Source of the DNA: a bacterium
Lineage (GTDB): Bacteria; Cyanobacteriota; Vampirovibrionia; Gastranaerophilales; Gastranaerophilaceae
Direction: 5' to 3'
Assembly (NCBI GenBank): GCA_017536545.1
Contig: JAFXHF010000016.1
Span: 62,001 to 126,000 of the forward strand
Length of the DNA stretch: 64,000 nt
Position 1 is the stretch's first letter. Every line of letters starts with the position of its first letter. The notes beneath the pieces were generated by a model. The model was not told where the DNA came from and did not search any database. It saw only the letters and a list, made by a program, of their open reading frames with translations. Both the position numbers and the translations under genes were made by a program. Below are positions 26,983 to 34,524 of the stretch, piece by piece.

Positions 26983-27927
26983 ATGAACAAAAAAATCTTA
27001 GCCAATTTTGCACTATTTTTAACCGCTCTAATTTGGGGTTTGTCATTTGTTGCACAAAAAGCAGGGATGGATTTTGTTGGACCTTTCAGTTTTAACTTTG
27101 TAAGAAGTATCCTTGGCGGATTCAGCTTGTTGCCAGTAATTGGTATTGTAAAATTGATGCAAGAGGATAAAAGAACTCCTATCAGAAAAGATGTTCAACA
27201 TATTAGACTTGCTCAAGGTGGTATTGCTTGCGGTGTAGCTTTATGGATTGCAATGTCAATTCAACAATACTGTATGCTTTACGCCCCAGCAGGAAAAGCA
27301 GGATTTATCACAGCATTGTACATAATTTATGTGCCACTTATTGCAATGTTTTTTGGTAAAAAAGTTACCAAAAATGTGTGGATAAGCGTAGGTTTAGCCG
27401 TTATTGGTTTATATTTATTATGCTTTAAAGATTCAATTGGCGGGTTTAGTGTATGGGATTTGTGGCTACTTTTGGCAGCATTTTTCTATGGTTTACACAT
27501 TATTGTTGTCAACCATTTTGCAAGAAAAGCTAATGCTACAAAAATGTCTTGCGTTCAATTTTTTGTTGTAGGTTTGTTATCAATACCATTGATGTTAATT
27601 TTTGAAGAACCTACTTGGGCGGGATTTGTAGCTTGTAAAACACCTATTTTATACGCAGGGATTTTAACCTGTGGGGTTGCCTATACTATCCAAATTTTCG
27701 GTCAAAAATTCACATCTTCACCTACTGTTGCATCATTGATTTTAAGTTTAGAATCAGTATTTGCAGTTGTGGGTGGATGCTTAATTTTACATGAAATAAT
27801 GTCAGTAAAAGAAGTTATTGGTTGTATATTTATGATTACTGCGGTAATTTTATCTCAACTTAACGCAAAACCTAAAAAAGTTGAGCCTTCATCAGAGGAT
27901 GAAGACCCAATACCAGTTTCAAAATAA
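26983..27927 (+). CDS. EamA/DMT-family transporter
   Basis: Ten-membrane-segment drug/metabolite transporter with two EamA repeats. The first opens ALFLTALIWGLSFVAQKAG, the second covers about residues 150-300 and contains PTVASLILSLESVFAVVGG and LHEIMSVKEVIGC. The 314-residue length is typical. The start is the ATG at 26983 with GAGAGGA upstream; an upstream in-frame TTG has no binding site. Family members export amino acids, nucleobases or metabolites; the substrate here is unknown. It is probably transcribed alone from a promoter overlapping the divergent TPR gene. Confidence 0.85.
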   Translation: MNKKILANFALFLTALIWGLSFVAQKAGMDFVGPFSFNFVRSILGGFSLLPVIGIVKLMQEDKRTPIRKDVQHIRLAQGGIACGVALWIAMSIQQYCMLYAPAGKAGFITALYIIYVPLIAMFFGKKVTKNVWISVGLAVIGLYLLCFKDSIGGFSVWDLWLLLAAFFYGLHIIVVNHFARKANATKMSCVQFFVVGLLSIPLMLIFEEPTWAGFVACKTPILYAGILTCGVAYTIQIFGQKFTSSPTVASLILSLESVFAVVGGCLILHEIMSVKEVIGCIFMITAVILSQLNAKPKKVEPSSEDEDPIPVSK

Positions 27928-27935
27928 GTTATATT

Positions 27936-28742
27936 TTATAAGTAACATTTTCTTTCTTGACCAGCAACCCCTGCATATAATTCAACGAATTGTTTTGCTG
28001 GACTTGCGTCGATTTTAGAAAGCAGTACTTCCTCAATTTGGAAGAAACCTACATCACCTGACATCTCAATATCAATTTTAATAGGTTTGCGTTCGCCCTT
28101 GTGGATAGAAATTCTATTTATTGCATTAGCAGAGTACTTGTGAATATCACCAACACGAGGTGTTGTATTCAATTGCATAGGGATTCTTGCTCTACCTTTT
28201 GTCATATCGCAGCCATCAGCAATCAAAATTATACCTGCTTCTATTGAGTGGATTTTCTTGGTTGACATGTGACCAACAATTGCTTCTGTGGCAACGGCTC
28301 TAATAATTACACGTCGGTGTAAATCATTAGGGAATACATGCATCAAAGCTCTTTGGATAATTGGTTGAGCAAGCATTGCTGACATTTTTTCGTGTCCCTG
28401 ACGGCCGATAGACATACCCAAATCGTGCATCATACCAGCTAAAATTACGGCACACATACTGTCTTCAAATGTACCCATTTCTTCTTGCTCTAGAGATGTT
28501 TTAATTTCGAATTCGTGTAAAATATTTAACATCTTAATAGCATTACCAACCACCTGACGCATATGCACAGGTCCGTGATCGTTATACCCAAGACGTCTGA
28601 TTGAAACGTTGTTTGCGTATTCTTGCATCTCTTGTAATTCTTCGTCATTAAACAAAAATCTTACAAGTTCCAAACATTCTGGGTGATTTTTTAATCTATC
28701 TTGAATCTTTGATTCTGTTGCTAACTCTTTAACTGATTTCAT
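27936..28742 (-). CDS. HD-domain phosphohydrolase-like protein
   Basis: A 269-residue cytoplasmic protein with an HD metal-dependent phosphohydrolase core: NDHGPVHMRQV supplies an early His, AGMMHDLGMSIGRQGHEK carries the HD pair and the following His, and IADGCDMTKGRARIP contains the final Asp. These are the ligands expected for a mono- or binuclear metal site. Substrates in this superfamily include nucleotides, ppGpp and cyclic dinucleotides. The C-terminal 60 residues are a small beta-rich extension. I chose the ATG at 28742; an in-frame TTG at 28754 would add four residues. Confidence 0.82.
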   Translation of the reverse strand: MKSVKELATESKIQDRLKNHPECLELVRFLFNDEELQEMQEYANNVSIRRLGYNDHGPVHMRQVVGNAIKMLNILHEFEIKTSLEQEEMGTFEDSMCAVILAGMMHDLGMSIGRQGHEKMSAMLAQPIIQRALMHVFPNDLHRRVIIRAVATEAIVGHMSTKKIHSIEAGIILIADGCDMTKGRARIPMQLNTTPRVGDIHKYSANAINRISIHKGERKPIKIDIEMSGDVGFFQIEEVLLSKIDASPAKQFVELYAGVAGQERKCYL

Positions 28743-28811
28743 AGCTTTTTCCAATTTCTTTAAATTCGTACTATTTATATTTTAACGCATTTTTTGAAAA
28801 ATTAAAAGAGG

Positions 28812-29130
28812 GAAGGGGAAAATTAATATAACCCCTCCCCTTGGAAAGAGCCAGAGAGAGGGTGAGAAGTAGACAATCCTCTCTGACCCTACGTGACATC
28901 TCCCCCGAGAGGAGATTACTATTTATGACCCTCTCTTGAATTTCTAAGTTCGCAATAGCTCACTAAGAAATTCTTTTCTCCCCCAAGGGAGATAATTTGT
29001 TATGTTCCCTCTCCTATGGAGAGGGTTAGGGAGAGGGTGTAAATTTTCACGAAGTGACAGGAGAGGTATTGGAATTAAAAAATAAACTTTCCCTCCCTAG
29101 GGGGAGGGTGTCACGAAGTGACAGGAGAGG
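28812..29130. repeat. Array of hairpin-forming CCCTCTCC/GGAGAGGG repeats upstream of DUF559 gene
   Basis: Roughly 320 bases of related units with little coding capacity. It begins with degenerate units (28825-28925), continues with an intact 116-bp copy (28928-29043) and ends with a CCCTCCCTAGGGGGAGGG hairpin between two identical 20-base copies of TCACGAAGTGACAGGAGAGG (29047-29066 and 29111-29130). The GC-rich palindromes stand out sharply from the AT-rich background. See the matching copy after the nuclease gene. Confidence 0.8.
28928..29043 (+). repeat. 116-bp direct repeat, left copy
   Basis: Same length and about 106 of 116 positions identical (counted by eye) to 29506-29621. Three stem-loops: GAATTTCT.../...AGAAATTC, CTCCC/GGGAG and CCCTCTCC/GGAGAGGG. 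Confidence 0.85.
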
Positions 29131-29137
29131 GTATTAA

Positions 29138-29500
29138 TTGTATAATCAAATTATGTATTACAATTCAAAGAACTTGAAATTTGCAAAAAAGATGCGTTCA
29201 AATATGACTGAAGAAGAAGCTAAACTTTGGTCTATATTGAGGGCAAAGCGATTTTATGGATATAAATTTAAAAGACAAGTTCTTATTGGTGATTATATTG
29301 TAGATTTTTTGTGCCCTGAAAAGAAATTGATAGTAGAAGTTGATGGAGGTCAACATAATGAACCTAATGAAATTGAATATGATAATCAAAGAACTGTATA
29401 TTTAAGTAATTTAGGTTATAAAGTTCTTAGATTTTGGAATAATGATGTAAATCAAAATATAGATGGTGTCTGTGAAGTAATAAAAAAATCTTTAGATTAA
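29138..29500 (+). CDS. DUF559 endonuclease-like protein
   Basis: Small DUF559 protein, related to the very short patch repair (Vsr) and restriction-endonuclease fold. It has the family core MTEEEAKLWSILRAKRF, YKFKRQVLIGDYIVDFLC and KLIVEVDGGQH, giving the acidic D...ExD-type catalytic residues, and ends YKVLRFWNNDV. The 120 residues are complete. The TTG at 29138 is six bases from a good binding site (AGGAGAGG) that belongs to the flanking repeat; an ATG at 29153 is the alternative start. It is enclosed by 116-bp direct repeats, and in my experience DUF559 genes are often embedded in such palindromic repeats, so the two may move together. Confidence 0.88.
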   Translation: MYNQIMYYNSKNLKFAKKMRSNMTEEEAKLWSILRAKRFYGYKFKRQVLIGDYIVDFLCPEKKLIVEVDGGQHNEPNEIEYDNQRTVYLSNLGYKVLRFWNNDVNQNIDGVCEVIKKSLD

Positions 29501-29505
29501 ATTTT

Positions 29506-29621
29506 ACCCTCTCTTGAATTTGTAAATTCGCAATAGCTCATTAACAAATTCTTATCCCCCCCAGGGGAGATAATTTGTTATGTTCCCTCTCCCTTGGAGA
29601 GGGGTAGGGAGAGGGTGTAAA
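29506..29621 (+). repeat. 116-bp direct repeat, right copy
   Basis: Begins five bases after the nuclease stop codon. Compared with the left copy, the first stem has two paired changes (C to G with G to C; G to A with C to T) that keep the hairpin intact. Confidence 0.85.
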
Positions 29622-29633
29622 GACAAAACATAA

Positions 29634-29667
29634 TAAAAAACGAGGGATTGGTTACCCAATCCCTCGT
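29634..29667 (-). terminator. Terminator of the TolC-fusion gene
   Basis: CGAGGGATTGG and CCAATCCCTCG form an 11-bp perfect stem; reading the minus strand it is followed by a T run. Confidence 0.85.
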
Positions 29668-29684
29668 TCAATTTCTTCAACTCT

Positions 29685-32105
29685 CTATAATGAGAAGTCA
29701 GCTTCTGCAGGTAGAACTTTTGGAATATTGTGGATAAATTCCTTAGCTCTGTCGTGAGCTTTTGTCCAGTTCATTGCGATTAGACCTCTTTGTACCCAAA
29801 GTAATTCTTTGAAGAATTCATTTTGAGAGTTTATAGCTTCAACTTTTGAATGGAAATACATATGTTGAGCATCTGCGATTTGGTTGATTGGTGCAGTACC
29901 CATTAAGTATTTTGCTTTAACCATTTGGAAGTTTTCAGCTTCAGCAAACATTGCTTTGTATGATTTTTCGATGATGAAATACTTAGCAATAGCTCTGTTT
30001 ACAACGCTTCTAACGTTCATTTCTAACTCAGTATTAACTTGTTCTAAATAAGCGTTAAGTTCGTTTAACTCAGCTTTTGCTCTTGCGATTTCAGCAATCT
30101 TTGTACCACCTTCGATAGGTTTCCATTGAGCTGCAACAAAGAATCTAGCATAGTTTTTATCTAGATAATGTCCTAAGTAACCAGGTGCATATTGTTGCTG
30201 AAGATACATTTGTTGTGGTCTTCCTGCTTCTGCAAATGGTAAGCTTCTATCAAATTGAGTTACATAATCAAGTGATAATTTAGCATTTGGCATAATGAAT
30301 TTTTGAGCATAATTTGAAATTTCTGCTTTTTTCATTGCAATAGCTGCTTTTAGTTTAGTTGTTTCTGGTGACATGTAGATTACTTCAGCAACTAACATAT
30401 CAGTAAATTTAGCTAATTTTTCAGGTGTTCTTACGTGATCAATAATGTGTAATTCTGATGTGAAGAACGCTGGATCAGTAGCTGTCAATGGGTTAAGAAC
30501 GAAGTGTTCTTTTTGATCTCTGTATAATAGTTTGTTGATGTGAATTTTGATGTTATCGTATTCAGCTTTCATGCTAAGAAGTTTTTTCTCAGCTTCTGAA
30601 ACTTCACCAGCCCAACGTAGAATTTCTTCGTTACCGCATTTGCCAGTTTGTTGACGAACTCTTGCCATTGCAAGAATTTCTCTTGTTTCGTTTACATATT
30701 CTTCTTGAACTTTGATAACGTTTTCAAGCATTAACATTTCAACGTATAGGTTTGCAGTTTCAAATCCCATTGTTACGTCAGTCAAAGCTTTTTCAGCTTT
30801 ATCAAATTTCAATTTTTTGTGTTTAACAATGATGTTTGTTACAAGGTCTGGTGCATAAATCATTTGGTCCATACCAACTGCAAATTGACCAGCTCTAACA
30901 GGTACATCAGAGTATGAGTGAGCATATGTACTATTAAATGTTTGGTGACCTAAATCAAGTCTTAATGTTGGAAGATATTTCAAGTACGCTGCAGTAGTTG
31001 ATCTTCTAGCTGCTTGTACTAAGTATTTTTTACGTAGCATATCTAAGTTGCTTTCTTCCAAAGCAGTTAATAAACCGTTAAGGTCATATTTTTTAATTTC
31101 TTTGTTAGAAACGATTTCAGCATTGTTTAACAATCTCAATGGAGCTGCATAACCTAATGCTTCACCAGTATCTTTGTTGTAGAAAATTACCTTGTCATCA
31201 AAGAAAGGAATTTTTTCTGTTTTTACAGCGTTACCGTGTAATACACCGTGAATGCTGAATGATGTAGCTTCTGCTAATTTTTTATCAACGTTGAATGCTG
31301 ATGTACCTAGTAATGCACCATAGCCAACATCTTCTTTACCAACAGATGAGAATGAATACAATTTTTTAGCTGTGATAGCGTTGTATAATTCTTTTTTCTG
31401 TTCAGCTGTAATGTTGTATAGTGGTGTAACAAATACAGAGTCAACATCTGCAGGAATTCTGTTGATAACTGCTTTAACGTCGTTACCTACTGGAAGAACA
31501 ACGTAGTTCATTTCAACATTTTTTTCTTTTAATTTTTTGTCAATTAAAGTGTTCCAGTTAGCTCTTGTTTTGTAGAAGTTTTCGTTCATAAGAACTGCAA
31601 CTTTCTTTTGTTGTGGAACTAATTTTTTGAACAAAATAAAATCGTTAACTGACTGTTGTACTGGGTTGAAGAATTTGTCACCGAAATCTCTTAAACCGTA
31701 CTGGTCAATTGTTACTACGTATTTGTTTTTGTTTGGTTTGTCAACGTAGTAAGAGCTAGACATATAGCCTAGTGAAATTACCATGAAAGCTCTTGATGCT
31801 AAAGCTTTATCAGAAGCTTTTATTGCACCTTGTTCACTCCAGTCACCAGTGAAGATTAAATCTTGTGGGAATGAAGCTTTGTACTCTGGTAATAATGATC
31901 TTGTGATCTGTGTTTGGAAAGTTTTCAAAACTTCTGCGTTTTTGTCTGATGGCCCGTCAAAAACGAAAGCCAATTCAACTGTTTTTGCATTTGGAGCTGC
32001 TTGTAGTTGTTTTCTTGCTGCAGGGTTTTCGCTAATAGCAAATGTTGCTCCCCCGAAAGAAATCATGAAAACAAAAGTCAGCAATGCGCAAATAATTCTT
32101 TTCAT
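29685..32105 (-). CDS. Substrate-binding domain fused to TolC-like outer-membrane efflux protein
   Basis: An 806-residue exported protein with a Sec signal peptide (RIICALLTFVFMISFGGATFA). Residues about 40-330 resemble the periplasmic substrate-binding domain of uncharacterised ABC systems (VELAFVFDGPSDKN; KKVAVLMNENF; VDSVFVTPLYNITAEQ). Residues about 345-800 are an outer-membrane efflux (TolC) domain with two long coiled-coil repeats and alternating beta strands (LLTALEESNLDMLRKKYLV; YLPTLRLDLGHQTF; IAKYFIIEKSYKAMFAEAENF). TolC alone is usually 420-500 residues. The fusion suggests an outer-membrane channel that binds a ligand in the periplasm. No pump genes are adjacent. It has a strong AAGGAGTTAGGG-type binding site and a private terminator. 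Confidence 0.82.
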   Translation of the reverse strand: MKRIICALLTFVFMISFGGATFAISENPAARKQLQAAPNAKTVELAFVFDGPSDKNAEVLKTFQTQITRSLLPEYKASFPQDLIFTGDWSEQGAIKASDKALASRAFMVISLGYMSSSYYVDKPNKNKYVVTIDQYGLRDFGDKFFNPVQQSVNDFILFKKLVPQQKKVAVLMNENFYKTRANWNTLIDKKLKEKNVEMNYVVLPVGNDVKAVINRIPADVDSVFVTPLYNITAEQKKELYNAITAKKLYSFSSVGKEDVGYGALLGTSAFNVDKKLAEATSFSIHGVLHGNAVKTEKIPFFDDKVIFYNKDTGEALGYAAPLRLLNNAEIVSNKEIKKYDLNGLLTALEESNLDMLRKKYLVQAARRSTTAAYLKYLPTLRLDLGHQTFNSTYAHSYSDVPVRAGQFAVGMDQMIYAPDLVTNIIVKHKKLKFDKAEKALTDVTMGFETANLYVEMLMLENVIKVQEEYVNETREILAMARVRQQTGKCGNEEILRWAGEVSEAEKKLLSMKAEYDNIKIHINKLLYRDQKEHFVLNPLTATDPAFFTSELHIIDHVRTPEKLAKFTDMLVAEVIYMSPETTKLKAAIAMKKAEISNYAQKFIMPNAKLSLDYVTQFDRSLPFAEAGRPQQMYLQQQYAPGYLGHYLDKNYARFFVAAQWKPIEGGTKIAEIARAKAELNELNAYLEQVNTELEMNVRSVVNRAIAKYFIIEKSYKAMFAEAENFQMVKAKYLMGTAPINQIADAQHMYFHSKVEAINSQNEFFKELLWVQRGLIAMNWTKAHDRAKEFIHNIPKVLPAEADFSL

Positions 32106-32208
32106 TTTCTTTTCCCTAACTCCTTACTCTTAATCCTTTTATTTAAACTAATAAATAAAAAATCTTCTTAATCGAGTTTAGTATAGCAAAAACATGCCAA
32201 AATGGAAA

Positions 32209-32898
32209 TTATTTTGTTACAATTAAAAATAAAATTAGGCAAAACGCAATCACAGAGAAGATTATAACTGTAAACCAATATGGTGAAATTCCTGTTGGTT
32301 TTTTGCAAGATTTCATAGAAGTTTGTTGTTTTGTTGTTTTTGATTTTGTATTTTTTTCTGCTTTTTCTTTATTAGTTTTCTTAGCAGAACGGATTGCAGA
32401 ACTCTTTGCTCGAGCTTTTTCTTTAGCTTTTTTATATTTTTGTTCTAATGTTTTATCACGTTTTCCTGTCGCTAAAAGTTCAATGTCATAATGAAGATCT
32501 AATACTTCTTTGTTTCCTTTTTTATTATAGACAATATAATTAATAGCAACTTCAAAAGCACGTTGAAGACATTCCAACGCATCAATTGCATTTTGTTTTA
32601 CTGATGATGCGTGAACTGATTGGTTTCCGCATTTTTTCAAAAAGTACAAATCATCGATAAATTCTTTTTCTTGTTCGGAACCCTGAGAATTATCTTTTAA
32701 TGTCGCAAGCATTTGATCAAATGTGTTTTCAGTTGTTCTTTTGTCCCCTAAAACATTTTTGCAAACGTTTTCTGCAAAGCGTCTAGTTTGTCCCATGCAT
32801 TGCTCAAAATACTCATCTCTATATAGTTTTTCGGCATCAGAGATGATTTCGTATAAATTCTTATCTGTACTTTTTAAAAAATCGAAATTAGTTACCAT
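32209..32898 (-). CDS. HEPN-like (DUF4145-type) tail-anchored protein
   Basis: A 229-residue protein in three parts. Residues 1-125 are a four-helix domain resembling DUF4145/HEPN (AEKLYRDEYFEQCMGQTRRFAENVC; here cited as YFEQCMGQTRRFAENVC, then LYFLKKCGNQSVHASS, the position of the conserved N-x-x-x-H). Residues 130-200 are a Lys/Ala/Ser-rich linker. The C-terminus is one hydrophobic segment (WFTVIIFSVIAFCLILFLIV), so the protein is probably tail-anchored in the inner membrane. Such domains occur as accessory parts of restriction and toxin systems, some with ribonuclease activity; the classic R-x4-6-H motif is only partly present. Function unknown. Confidence 0.7.
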   Translation of the reverse strand: MVTNFDFLKSTDKNLYEIISDAEKLYRDEYFEQCMGQTRRFAENVCKNVLGDKRTTENTFDQMLATLKDNSQGSEQEKEFIDDLYFLKKCGNQSVHASSVKQNAIDALECLQRAFEVAINYIVYNKKGNKEVLDLHYDIELLATGKRDKTLEQKYKKAKEKARAKSSAIRSAKKTNKEKAEKNTKSKTTKQQTSMKSCKKPTGISPYWFTVIIFSVIAFCLILFLIVTK

Positions 32899-32977
32899 GT
32901 ATATTAATATATTAATTAATCTCTTCCGAAATTAATCTTACATTGTATAGGGGTAAATGTAAAGGGGATAATATAAA

Positions 32978-33061
32978 ACCCTCTCTGCCCCTAAAGGGGC
33001 ATCTCCCCCAAGGGAGATTTTGTTATATTCCCTCTCCTTGGAGAGGGTTAGGGAGAGGGTG
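32978..33061 (+). repeat. Third copy of the CCCTCTCC hairpin repeat
   Basis: The last 60 bases match the 116-bp repeats (CTCCCCCAAGGGAGA; then CCCTCTCCTTGGAGAGGG; then TTAGGGAGAGGGTG). The first hairpin is replaced by GCCCC-TAAA-GGGGC. No nuclease gene is attached, so the unit occurs alone upstream of pgi. Confidence 0.8.
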
Positions 33062-33072
33062 AAAGAATAATA

Positions 33073-33101
33073 TTTACACATTCTTTTTATTTTTATATTA
33101 C
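33073..33101 (+). promoter_or_regulatory. Promoter of pgi
   Basis: TTTACA, 17 bases, TATTAC, about 37 bases before the start codon and immediately downstream of the repeat copy. Confidence 0.5.
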
Positions 33102-33138
33102 AATGTAGGAAAATTGCACTAAAAAAAGGAGAGAATAC

Positions 33139-34437
33139 ATGTTAACAAAAAATTCATCAGTAAAAACAAGTTTCTCAGGTGTTGATTTCTCAAAATATTC
33201 TTCAAAAACATCTGAATTTGTTAAAGAATTTGTAGCTCGTGCTAACAAACCAGGTTATTTCCTAAACTGGGTTAACCTACCACAAGAACAACTAAAAAGA
33301 GTTGATGAACTTTATTCAATGGTTGAATCTTTCAAAGCTCAAACAGGTGCTAAAAAACTTAGCGTTATGGGTATTGGTGGTTCAAAACACACTGTTGAAC
33401 ATATGCTTTCTATCAATGGTTTGAACATTTGTGGTGATGTTGTAGATTTCTATTCAGATGTTGATTCAATTTCATTGGCTAGATTTCTTCACAGAATCGG
33501 TGATGTTACAACTTCAAACTTCATGATCGCATCAAAATCAGGTTCAACTTTTGAAACTAAAGATGGTTTCTTAAGAGTTCAACAAATGTTGATTGATTCT
33601 TATGTTTCTAAAGGTCAATCAGAAGAAGAAGCTAAAAAATCAGCTGCAAAACACTTTATCGCTGTAACTGATGCTAATAATGAAAAAAGTGAACTTCGTA
33701 GAACTTCAATCGAAAATGGTTGGTTAGGCGATTTGTTTATTCACGATGATGTTGGTGGAAGATTCTCAGCATTTGATGATCACGCTCTATTCACTTTAAT
33801 CTGGGCTGGTTTATCAAAATCAGATATGGTTTCATTACTTTCAGCAGCTCAAGAAGTTTCTTCTCAATCTTTATCAGAAGATTTAGAAATTAACGATGCA
33901 TTAAAAGAAGGTATTTTCTGGGCAGATGCTAAAATGAATGGTATTTCAGCTTCAGTTCACCAATATATGGGTTCAATGTTTGAAAATACTGTTTACTGGC
34001 ATGCTCAAATGCAAAACGAATCTGTAAAAGATACACTAAAACAAGTTGCTAAAGTTCCAGATGCTATGCACCACTCAGCAGAAGCTCACTTCAACCCAGC
34101 AAACAAATTAGTTTTTGCTTTGACAGTTCCTGTTGATAACGGCGTATGTTCTGAAAACGCTCAAGCATATATTAAAGCTTTGGCTTCATCTTATGAAGTT
34201 ACTGGTGCATTCTTCCTAGAAGAAGTTGAAACGTCATCTATGGGATTGACTGCAGCAGCAGCTGGTGCAGTTACTCAATTAAGAGCATTTGCTACTTGCT
34301 ACCAAGAAATCGTTGAAGCTGTAACATCTGGTAGAGAACTTCCTGAAGTTCTTGACAGTGTACTTCAACCACACGTTGAGTTCTACAAAAAAGCTCTTAA
34401 AGGTGGCGTTGTAGTTCCAGGTAGAATTTCTAAATAA
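33139..34437 (+). CDS. pgi: Glucose-6-phosphate isomerase
   Basis: Interconverts glucose-6-phosphate and fructose-6-phosphate in glycolysis. SIS-fold motifs: VMGIGGSKHTVEHML, IASKSGSTFETKDGF (phosphate-binding), GGRFSAFDDHALFTL, and NESVKDTLKQV and HHSAEAHF near the active site. The 432 residues belong to the shorter bacterial form (about 430-450). The N-terminal segment NSSVKTSFSGVDFSKYS contains a Phe-x-Gly resembling the motif of the unknown proteins in this window, perhaps by chance. The start has AAGGAGAG upstream. It is monocistronic with its own promoter and terminator, and its codon use is strongly biased as in highly expressed genes. Confidence 0.95.
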   Translation: MLTKNSSVKTSFSGVDFSKYSSKTSEFVKEFVARANKPGYFLNWVNLPQEQLKRVDELYSMVESFKAQTGAKKLSVMGIGGSKHTVEHMLSINGLNICGDVVDFYSDVDSISLARFLHRIGDVTTSNFMIASKSGSTFETKDGFLRVQQMLIDSYVSKGQSEEEAKKSAAKHFIAVTDANNEKSELRRTSIENGWLGDLFIHDDVGGRFSAFDDHALFTLIWAGLSKSDMVSLLSAAQEVSSQSLSEDLEINDALKEGIFWADAKMNGISASVHQYMGSMFENTVYWHAQMQNESVKDTLKQVAKVPDAMHHSAEAHFNPANKLVFALTVPVDNGVCSENAQAYIKALASSYEVTGAFFLEEVETSSMGLTAAAAGAVTQLRAFATCYQEIVEAVTSGRELPEVLDSVLQPHVEFYKKALKGGVVVPGRISK

Positions 34438-34460
34438 TAATTTTATTATTTGACAAAAGG

Positions 34461-34488
34461 AAAAGAGCCAAGAAATTGGCTCTTTTTT
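34461..34488 (+). terminator. Terminator after pgi
   Basis: AAAAGAGCCA / TGGCTCTTTT, ten-base stem with AGAAAT loop and T run; it may serve both directions. Confidence 0.85.
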
Positions 34489-34524
34489 GTTCTCTCTATT
34501 CTGTTGGTTCGTAATTTTCTATAT

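Noticed and set aside
28812-29130. CRISPR array
   Set aside because: Repeat units are unequal, themselves palindromic and tandemly degenerate, with no regular unique spacers and no cas genes.
33139-33200. Including glucose-6-phosphate isomerase among the F-x-G motif proteins
   Set aside because: KTSFSGV fits the pattern, but this is a cytoplasmic glycolytic enzyme and a single match may be chance.
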